Shown one piece after another: positions 55,951 through 64,000 of a stretch of 64,000 bases of DNA. The stretch is from Pyronema omphalodes (taxonomy: Eukaryota; Ascomycota; Pezizomycetes; Pezizales; Pyronemataceae), in assembly GCA_024516155.1 (NCBI GenBank), contig JAJJXM010000022.1:372001-436000 (forward strand), in the 5' to 3' direction. The position numbers and the translations under genes are program-made. Every line of letters begins with the position of its first letter. The stretch's first letter is position 1. Under the pieces are notes generated by a model, which had not been told where the DNA came from, made no database searches, and saw only the letters and a list, made by a program, of their open reading frames with translations.

Positions 55951-58900
55951 CTATGTGGAAGCGTTTTTCTCCTTTCAATTTTTTTCTGCAACGTCGAAAG
56001 TGATATGAAGAATTTGCCTATCACTCTAGCTTCTGTGACGCCAAACTCCAGCAGTGGTTCACCGCCGCTGAGTACTGGCAGAAGGTATACCTCGCCATGA
56101 TGCTACAGTGTAACAGTTGTGTGAGATGTATGAGAAAATAAAATTTTATCACTCATTTCCCACTCAATTTGAATTAGTAATTTGGCAATTGCTGCTGTTG
56201 AAAACCTTTGTGAACAAAGCTGAGAAGCTACAAGTCTACACTTCGTGATGGTTTTCCCAACATTGCATACCGGGGAATGCAGAATCAAGTAATGCCGCAT
56301 TAACTCAGCCCCCGATCTTCTTGTGAAAAAAATATAGATACTGAGGCAAGTTGATTCAGTTGTCTCTTTGTTTCTTGACCCTTTATGCGCTTGGGAACCT
56401 TTCATTTTGATGACAAGTACTTGTCCAGCGATATTCCAACACTTCTGTTCCTCCACACTCTTCCATTTTGTCTGCCACGAGACTTCCTTCGCTTTCTTGT
56501 CCCGGTCTATCACATTTCTCTCACTCCAACATCCAACCCCCCAACCTCCACCTCCACCTCCTCCCCGCGCACCGTGGACAAAGTGCTAATCGAGTAACAG
56601 GTACAGTCTTTGCCGAAAAGAATTCTATATTTGAATACGCAGTTCAGGTTAGCTAGGACAAATTGCGGATTCTACCACAACCGCGCGAATCATTCCTGTA
56701 AGCATCAGAGGGCTGACACTTATCGAGGCCGATGCATTTTCACAGGATTCTAAAGAACCAACACTGAGTAAGAATTCCACTAATAGACACTGTGTGTGGT
56801 AATACGTGTTAACTTTATTGTAGCAACTTCGTGGGGCCACCTCCGACGCCTGATTCCCTCTGGGATCAGCCATATTGATCAGCAAGCAACCATTTCACAA
56901 AACCACCTTTCGGGAAATTTAATGCAAAAAATTATATTTGATGTATACAATAGGTTTCATGAATCTTCCGACACGATGCCCTGGTGATAGGCCGTTTAAA
57001 ATAGATGAAGATAAAATGATGGGACTGGATGTCACCTTAATACCAAGGAAATCGTGTCTGTATCTCAAGGAATGTTCATCATCCGTGTGACTTATTTTGT
57101 ATTCATGATGCATGAGCTGCGCAGCTAGAAGCTGTCATCAAGGAACTAACAGTCCGAAATGAATGCTTAACGATCAGCCGCGGAAGAATAAATATATTGT
57201 ATGCGTAGTGGTGAAAGTCGTGATCAAAGTGGCAGCACCGCGGCGGAGTTGGAGATGATGGATCATGGGGGCAGGAGGGGGAGTTATCGATGGTGTCGAT
57301 GTAGCTGGTCATGTAAATAATGCGTAATCACGTGGCTTTCAATTTTGATTTGATTTGATTTGATTTTCTTGAACGTTCCCAACCTTAAGGTTATGACGTA
57401 TGCTACAGTCTATTTACATTTCGAGGCTCCAGCTGTTACCTTGGAGTCTCGCTGGGATCCGCCCCAGAGCGTACTTCATTTCTTGGGCCTGTTGCCACCT
57501 CTCTTCCTTCTGCTGGTTTTCATTCTCGTCGTTACATTTTGGAGCCCTGTTTGCTCTTTTCCCTCCCGGCACTCTCACTCTACCCTCTCACTTCGTTGTT
57601 CGTACCCTCTCTTTGCTCTCTTCTGCTCTCCTCTGCCTTCCTATGCTCTCCTTAACTCTCGTGGCTTTCAATAAAATATTGTGAGGATCTTAAAGTGGCT
57701 AATCACGTACCTTTTTATGGACAATTGTGGTGCTAGTAATGTGGATAATCACAGGAATTCAAATGAATCGGCCTTTCAAGTGAGTTCAGTGCAGAGCTAA
57801 TGTGATGCGGCTAGTCCTCATTTAGGAGTTGTTCTCCAACTGTTGTATTTCAAAAAGGTTTGCATACTGTTCAAAAACGCTTTTGGAAACGCTTTCGAAA
57901 ACGCATCTGAAAACTCTTCCGACTGCAAAATGTTTGTGGCGGTAAAAATTTAAAGATGTTACATGTTTTGCAAAACTAAAGCATTTTTCAGTGCATAATG
58001 TTTTGGAAAAACTAGGCATTACAAATGCTTAGACATTTTCAATTGCAATGCCGTATAGAAATGACTGAACATTTATCTTATGAATACGCATTGAACCCGC
58101 CTTCTCACTCTTTTTTGATGCTACCGCCCGAAAATGCCTTACCCTCAACGATAACCCGTTAGACCCGTCAGGTTACGCCTGTGAATGCGTTTTCAAAACC
58201 CCTCCTTTTTTGCAAGGGTAGATTTGATTGAGGTATGAATCTAGCAGATCTCAAATCTAAATAAGATTATACTCCATCAATTGTTCTTCTTTAAATAACT
58301 TGTCGTTGTGGTAATATTAATGATGCGTATCATTAACTCTTTCGTCAGCTGATGTTCTCTATTTACCGCTTATCACGTGCCTGTTTCATCTTCACTAGCC
58401 TCAACCCGGCGCCTCTTTTCGCCGCCCCACAGCGGCGAAAATCTATTCTAGCGTCATTGATTACCCTCCCAACGTTAGCTTCCCCACGGACTACAAATAG
58501 CCCCGTCTACCCTTCACCCTCTTTTTTCCTTACAGTCAACGCCGATTTATAAAATAACTACTTACGACCTCGCTATAGTCAATTGTAGATGGGGTTTTCG
58601 CGTCGCGCGGAGAAAAGCATTGAGATGGCTTTTGGTCATCACAATGGGCACGGACGCTGGGCACCCGTTCTTGAGATCCTTTTGTTAGGTTCTTGGAAAG
58701 ACTGGGAATCAGCAGTGGTCACAGCTTCTCTATTTTCATTGATGGTCTCGTTGCGATGAGGTCTTGAGGAAGATGGAAGGTTGGATGCTTTCGTGCTTGT
58801 CTGCTTGTGTGCTTGTGTGCTTGTGGGTTTGTGTGTAGATCTCTATATTTAAGCTTTCGTATGTCAAGTCGTGGACCCGACCGGAAGGAACGTTAGGGGC

Positions 58901-59498
58901 TTCACCGGAGCTTGGGATGACGCGAAAAGTGTGGAGATTCAGAAGGTGTTCCGACTGTCGCCGAAATGGATCTCTTTAGAAGAAAAGAAGTCTTTTCGTC
59001 ATCGACGGATGGAAGGGATTCCTGGGTAGCGTGGCTGCAAGGAACGGGTGGGCATGTGTACCAATTCTTGAACCATCACAATTCCCATTCTCATTCTCAT
59101 TCTTTCGCCATCTCGTAAAATAGTTGATTTTCTCTCTCACTCATTCCTTCCTCTGAATCCTTCGCCTGTCACGTTCCAAAATATTCGTCCCGCGATTACG
59201 TCTCTCCCACTTTATTCGAATCAGAAATATATACTGTATATATCACCATCCCGGTATTATTTCAAATTTAGAAGAAGAAGAAGACGAAGAAGAAGGGAAA
59301 GAAAAGCCAGATAGATCTCTACCAGGCTGCCGTACCTACCAATCTACCCATCACAAGCGAAACGCGACACGACAGACAGCTCTTTTCAATATCCAACCAA
59401 CCAAGCAACAAGCAAGCAAGCAGCCACATCCAGGCCGCGCAACACGAACCCCCATCCATCCCCTTCTTCGCCATCGCCACACAACCTTCATATACCAC
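55951..59498. other. 3.5-kb region without a supported gene
   Basis: Only short frames of 60-130 codons, none with recognisable features. Contains a T-rich inverted copy of the A/T-rich dispersed repeat (57830-58235), short purine repeats (about 59270-59300) and, at its right end, the promoter and 5' leader of the CDF gene. Confidence 0.45.
57830..58235 (-). repeat. A/T-rich dispersed repeat, inverted relative to copies at 45421 and 54625
   Basis: The reverse complement begins CTACCCTTGCAAAAAAGG(A/G)GGGGTTTT, as at about 45428 and 54636, and all copies are rich in AAAACGC/AAATGTTTTTG words. Probably an old MITE family; ends uncertain. Confidence 0.42.
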
Positions 59499-61407
59499 AT
59501 GCACCTCCGAAACCCATCCACCTATCCCAGCATATCCCGTTGCTTACACCTATCACGAATAACAACACCCAGCTTCCGAATAGCACAAGCACAAGCACCA
59601 CAACGAAATCCCCAAAATCCCCAAAGTCTCCAAAGTACCAGATCCCAAGCCAGGGTATTAACTACTCTTTCCTTATCACTCCCGCCTCTCCGGTATCCGA
59701 AATCGCGTTTACGGCTTGTTACTACTACTACCAACAGCAGCAGCAATTGTAACGGAAATTGCAACGGCAACAGAACTAATACATCTCCATTCTCTACATC
59801 ATCAGCAACAGCAACACCACTTCACTATAGCAGCTACAAAAGATCTCCGCACGAACACGAACACAAGAACGAACACGAACACAAGAACGAGAACTCTATG
59901 AACGGCCATACACATACACATTCGCATGCCCATGGCCATGGACACTCCCATACTCACGGCGCAGACCCGTATCTTAGAAGTAGTGATACTACGGATCCCG
60001 GAGTGCGAATTACACGGATTGGGCTTATGGTGAATCTTGGGATGGTGGTTACGAAAGGGGTTGGGGGGTGGGTGTTTAATTCTCAGGCTTTGGTGAGTTT
60101 TGTTTGGCTGCTGTTACTGCTATGGCTGCTGTTACTGCTGTTACTACTATGACTGCTGTTACTGCTGTTACTACTATTGCATACCCTGGTGGATAGTTGG
60201 AGGACAGGCCAATGTGCACGCGATCTGTCCTCCACTCCAGGGTTCTTGGGTTCTTGGGTTCTTAAGTTTGCAAGGACGGGAGCACGCGAGCACGCGAGTA
60301 TTCTAGGCATTCTAGGCATTCTCGGCGGCGGCGGCGGTGTATCAAGAGGTTTATGGAAGAAGATAATGAGAGCAATAAGCTGACAAGTTGAGAAAAAAGG
60401 TTGCAGATGCGTTTCATGCGTTAACGGATATGGTATCTGATATTATGACCCTGGCAACTGTTTCCTGGGCTTTGAAACCTCCTACTGAACGCTTCCCCAA
60501 CGGGTACGGAAAGGTAGAGTCTTTGGGATCGCTTGGAGTTTCTTCGTTGTTGCTGTTTGGTGGTATTGCTATGGGTATGATCTCCCTGATTTCCTAGCTA
60601 TCTAGATATCTAGCTATCTAGCTATCTAATCCCCGTTTCTGTCCACGACAAAGCCAGCCCTGCCCAGCCCTGCCCTGCCTCTTCTCTTGATTACATCCCC
60701 TGAGCATCAATTAACAACCCGCAGGCTACGGCTCCCTAGTGCACCTCCTGGGCGACTTTGCGCCCAGCGTAGCCGGCCACCTACCACACGGCCACGAGCA
60801 CAACCACTCAATCCCCAGTCTAAACGCCGCCTGGCTAGCTCTCGGCTCCATCTTCGCCAAAGAATATCTCTACCGCGCGACCATGAAAATCGCGAAACAA
60901 AAAAAATCCTCAGTCCTAGCCTCCAACGCTATCCACCACCGCGTTGACTCCCTAACCGCTATTGTAGCCCTGGTCGCTATCGCCGGTGCTAACATCCTCC
61001 CAAACGCTGGCTGGATGGATCCAGTTGGAGGACTTATGGTTGCTGCTATGGTTGTGCAGGCTGGCGCTGCGAATACTAGGTTGGCGTTGGAGGAACTGGT
61101 GGATCAGGGCATTGAGGGGGAGGTTAGGGAGGAGGTTAGGGGGAGGGTTATGCGGGTTTTGGGAGCAGAGGAGGTAGTGGATGTAGAGGGGATTAAGAGT
61201 GGCCAGAATTATATTGTTACTGTGGTGGTTGCGGTGGAGGGGGATAGGACGGTGCAGGAGCTGGGAGAGGTCGAGGATAGGGTTAGGTTGGCGTGTTGTG
61301 AGGTGCAGGGTATGTGGAAGGTTGCGGTTAGGTTTGTGAGAAGAGGTGAAGAGGTGAGGTCGGAGTTTGTGGATAGCACTGCGGCTAAACCGAAGAAGGA
61401 GGAGTAG
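59499..61407 (+). CDS. cation diffusion facilitator, mitochondrial metal transporter type (three exons)
   Basis: Exons 59499-60092, 60400-60574 and 60725-61407; 483 residues. Introns are 307 nt (GTGAGT...AAAAAAG with CTGAC branch) and 150 nt (GTATGA...CGCAG); splicing gives 'FNSQAL|VADAFHALTDMVSD' and 'GGIAMG|YGSLVHLLGD'. The N-terminal 110 residues are Arg/Ser/Thr-rich without acidic residues, like a mitochondrial presequence. A His-rich stretch (HTHTHSHAHGHGHSHTH) follows. CDF metal-site motifs are HxxxD in 'HALTD' and HxxxD in 'HHRVD'. The C-terminal cytosolic-type domain has 'VVDVEGIKSGQNYIVTVVV'. Relatives (yeast Mmt1/Mmt2) move iron or other divalent metals across the mitochondrial inner membrane. 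Metal not decidable here. Confidence 0.9.
60093..60399 (+). other. long intron 1 of the CDF gene, with microsatellites
   Basis: 307 nt, long for this window. It carries CTGTTACTGCTGTTACTAC-type and GTTCTTGG-type repeats. The acceptor AAAAAAG|GTTGCAG is preceded by CTGAC. Confidence 0.75.
60575..60724 (+). other. intron 2 of the CDF gene
   Basis: 150 nt, GTATGA at the start and CCGCAG at the end; holds a short (TAGCTATC)n tract. Confidence 0.8.
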
Positions 61408-62120
61408 AAGCGGTAGAAGCGGTAGAAGCGTAGAAGGGGTAGAAGGAATAGAATCAGTAGAAGAGAGGGTTCTATAAGAATAGCATGGGGCAGTGAGATA
61501 TCAGATAAGGATTTGTAGGGCTTAATAGACTCTTATGTAGTAGGGAGCAAGGAAGCAGGCGTACAGGTGCTGCATTTTTCATTTTTCTTTTCTTCATTTT
61601 TCTTATTCTCTTTTCATTTCTTTCCCGTTTCTTGTTTGTTATGTCTTTTGAATGGGGCTGGTATAACCAATTGTGAGTTTATTTTTTCTTCTGTTTTCCG
61701 TTTCCGTTTTATTTTCCGTTTTATTTTCCGTTTTATTTTCCGTTTCCTTTTTTTTTTGTTTTTGTTTTCTCGTGAATTTTTTTTTTATAGTTATAGTTAT
61801 AGTTTGGGGGTAGGGATAGGGATAGTTTGGGGATAGGGATAGGGATAGATTGCAGGTGCGTTTTTTTTTTTTTTTTTTGGGAATGGAGGATGGAAATATA
61901 ATTTCGTTTTTCTTTTACGTCGGTATATCTGGGCCGCTGTGAATTTGGGGCGTTTGTGGATTTTGTGAATTTGCGGGTGTGCGGGCTGGGGATGCGGGGT
62001 GCGGGGATAAGGGATAGCGCGTATCTAGACAGAATGAGCAATGAGAATGAGAATGAGAATGAGCAATGAGCAATGAGCAATGAGAATAGGAATGAGAATG
62101 GGAATGAGAATGAGAATGCC
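61408..62120. other. 3' flank of the CDF gene with short simple repeats
   Basis: Includes GGTAGAAGC repeats just after the stop, TTTTCCGTTTTA repeats at about 61696-61748, GGGATAGGGATAG repeats near 61810-61850, and AATGAGAATGAG repeats at 62037-62118. No gene. Confidence 0.6.
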
Positions 62121-62306
62121 ACAACCCACAACCCATAACCCATAACCCATAACCCATAACCCATAACCCATAACCCATAACCCATAACCCATAACCCATA
62201 ACCCATAACCCATAACCCATAACCCATAACCCATAACCCATAACCCATAACCCATAACCCATAACCCATAACCCATAACCCATAACCCATAACCCATAAC
62301 CCATAA
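62121..62306. repeat. (CCCATAA)n heptamer array, about 25 units
   Basis: Near-perfect tandem repeat; the complementary unit is TTATGGG, one base longer than the fungal telomere unit TTAGGG. Confidence 0.95.
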
Positions 62307-62566
62307 GTTAAGTTATACAATAACTCTCATCCTCTCCCTTATATCCTCTAATCCGCATTATATCCTCCCCCTTATCCTCCCTTATCCTCCCTTATCCTAT
62401 AATCCGCATTACAACAATTAACCCACCTTCAGCACAGCTTCAACCCACCCTCAACACAATAAAATCTCCAAATCTCCAAATCTCCAAATATCCCAACCCG
62501 CCCCCTGCCCCAACCCGCCCCCCCCAACCCGCCCCCCCTATCAATGATCCTTGCGAAAGTTAGCTC

Positions 62567-62841
62567 ACAGAAACAGAAACAGAAACAGAAACAGAAACAG
62601 AAACAGAAACATCAACATCAACATCAACATCAACATCAACATCAACATCAACAGAAACAGAAACAGAAACAGAAACAGAAACAGAAACAGAAACAGAAAC
62701 AGAAACAGAAACAGAAACAGAAACAGAAACAGAAACAGAAACAGAAACAGAAACAGAAACAGAAACAGAAAACAGAAACAGAAACAGAAACAGAAACAGA
62801 AACAGAAACAGAAACAGAAACAGAAACAGAAACAGAAACAG
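62567..62841. repeat. (ACAGAA)n hexamer array with an internal (CATCAA)n block
   Basis: Hexamer units throughout; CATCAA units at about 62609-62651 and one phase slip near 62770. Confidence 0.95.
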
Positions 62842-62945
62842 ACTGTAGCAATTAGCAATTAGGAATATGATTAGCAATATGATTAGCAATATGATTATAG
62901 GTCTCCGGTCTCAGGTCTCAGGTCTTATTGGTTCTATGAAGTCAT

Positions 62946-63025
62946 GCTGTGCTATGCTATGCTATGCTATGCTATGCTATGCTATGCTATGCTATGCTAT
63001 GCTATGTCATGCTATGCTATGCTAT
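62946..63025. repeat. (GCTAT)n pentamer array
   Basis: About 15 units with one CATG variant near 63006. Confidence 0.93.
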
Positions 63026-63039
63026 GATAGGTATCTTTT

Positions 63040-63112
63040 GTATCTTTTGTAAGTTTTGTAAGTTTTGTAAGTTTTGTAAGTTTTGTAAGTTTTGTAAGTT
63101 TTGTAAGTTTTT
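63040..63112. repeat. (TTTTGTAAG)n nonamer array
   Basis: About seven units. Confidence 0.92.
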
Positions 63113-63130
63113 AGTTTAGAATTCGCGATC

Positions 63131-63166
63131 TGGTGGTGGTGGTGGTGGTGGTGGTGGTGGTTGGTT
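63131..63166. repeat. (GGT)n array
   Basis: About ten GGT units followed by GGTT units. Confidence 0.9.
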
Positions 63167-63183
63167 GGTTTAAATGAAGAATG

Positions 63184-63410
63184 TTTTTTTTTGGATGTTT
63201 TGGATGTTTTTTTTTGGATGTTTTGGATGTTTTGGATGTTTTGGATGTTTTGGATGTTTTGGATGTTTTGGATGTTTTGGATGTTTTGGATGTTTTGGAT
63301 GTTTTGGATGTTTTGGATGTTTTGGATGTTTTGGATGTTTTGGATGTTTTGGATGTTTTGGATGTTTTGGATGGTTTGGATGTTTTGGATGTTTTGGATG
63401 TTTTGGATGA
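63184..63410. repeat. (GATGTTTTG)n nonamer array, about 24 units
   Basis: Nearly perfect 9-bp units; long frames across it (Trp-Met-Phe or Lys-His-Pro repeats) are artefacts. Confidence 0.96.
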
Positions 63411-64000
63411 TATAACCATCCCATCCCTGGGGGTAAACGGTTTCTAAGGTTAGTTTCTACTTATGTGTATGTATGTTATGTGGTGTATGTAACAGGCATT
63501 TGGAGAGGGGGGGGTTCTTGTAAACTGTAAACAAAAATCTCCCAATATTTCTATTCATCTATTCAATTTGCCAACTGTTTTTTTTTTCATCTTTATCTGA
63601 TCATGGTGAATTTTCCTTATACATACTTCACCCTGGGCCTGGATATTCACATTGGTTTTATAAAATGGAGCGTGAGTACTGCAAGCTGGCTGCTGGCTGC
63701 TGATCAGATGGCGAATCAAATAAAAGGCTGCGACCTTATAAAGAAACTGGAGATCGGCTCAAGCATCAGTCCGTAAAGGGGTCAAGTAATATCCAATGGC
63801 AAGAGGTAGAGTTAGTATATATAATACCAAAAGCTTTCTGTGTACTGTAAGCATTTCGATATATCTCCACCTGTGGGAAATTAACAGACTTTCTGTAATC
63901 TACCCGTGCCGTAGAAGTTTTCCATTCGGACCATTCCTCAGAATCAATGTCAACAAATTCAAGTACAAAACAAGTATCCGCGCATCATGCAAACCTAGAA
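63411..64000. other. window end, no gene seen
   Basis: Non-repetitive sequence with no frame or splice pattern that I can support. Confidence 0.4.

Noticed and set aside
59716..59901. Second frame in the 5' part of the CDF gene
   Set aside because: Overlaps the exon whose frame continues through the introns into the CDF domains.
61733..62320. 195-codon minus-strand frame with GYGLWVM repeats
   Set aside because: Produced by the (CCCATAA)n array; no real protein features.
62544..62889. Frames of about 100 codons on both strands
   Set aside because: All come from the (ACAGAA)n repeat, which has no stop in several frames.
63111..63447. Overlapping frames with Trp-Met-Phe or Lys-His-Pro repeats
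   Set aside because: Artefacts of the 9-bp tandem repeat.

Overview
The window is nuclear DNA of a filamentous ascomycete (Pezizomycotina-type). The evidence is short GT-AG introns of 47-150 nt with CTGAC/CTAAC branch points, a fungal PTR2 transporter, a Trf4-type poly(A) polymerase, the filamentous-fungal C2H2-ankyrin architecture, and a Tad/CgT1-like LINE. I cannot fix the class from sequence alone.

Layout. 0-18.5 kb is gene-dense and mostly conserved: the 3' end of a PTR2 peptide transporter; four small diverged paralogues of an unrecognised family (1.2-4.0 kb); a D-amino-acid oxidase ending in a peroxisomal PTS1-like AKL; a Trf4-like poly(A) polymerase; an RBM42-like RRM protein; a single-pass membrane protein with a repetitive beta-rich ectodomain; and an F-box-like protein with a zinc-ribbon-like motif and a Ser/Gly-rich tail. 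18.5-30 kb is sparse and built partly of repeated blocks. It carries a tandem cluster of four two-exon genes for tiny secreted proteins with six cysteines in an inhibitor-cystine-knot spacing; these were assembled by reading the splice sites. Two acidic membrane proteins and one unrecognised three-exon gene follow.

30.1-55.4 kb is a head-to-tail tandem duplication of a unit of about 9.1 kb (A 30141-46218, B 46219-55423). Each unit holds a three-exon C2H2-zinc-finger/ankyrin gene (+) convergent with a coiled-coil gene (-), separated by a long ATT microsatellite. The two ankyrin genes match closely outside the repeats but differ in repeat number (13 versus 14). Inside the repeats, the variable residues sit on the positions that form the ligand face of ankyrin repeats. 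Unit A later received a PIF/Harbinger-type element of about 0.7 kb (28-bp terminal inverted repeats, TTA target duplication) in its coiled-coil gene. That element was then hit by a full-length 6.05-kb LINE (15-bp target duplication). Unit B keeps the empty site and an intact gene. Unit A also has a 201-bp inverted-repeat element absent from B.

55.4-59.5 kb shows no gene I can support, only dispersed-repeat copies. 59.5-61.4 kb encodes a mitochondrial-type CDF metal transporter with two introns. 61.6-63.4 kb is a dense cluster of unrelated simple repeats, including a (CCCATAA)n array.

Inference: the 18-55 kb part is a fast-evolving accessory region (secreted knottin-like peptides, ankyrin recognition-type proteins, recent transposition) flanked by housekeeping genes. 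The LINE reading frames are open and GC-rich and the duplicated unit is well preserved, so repeat-induced point mutation does not seem to have acted strongly here.
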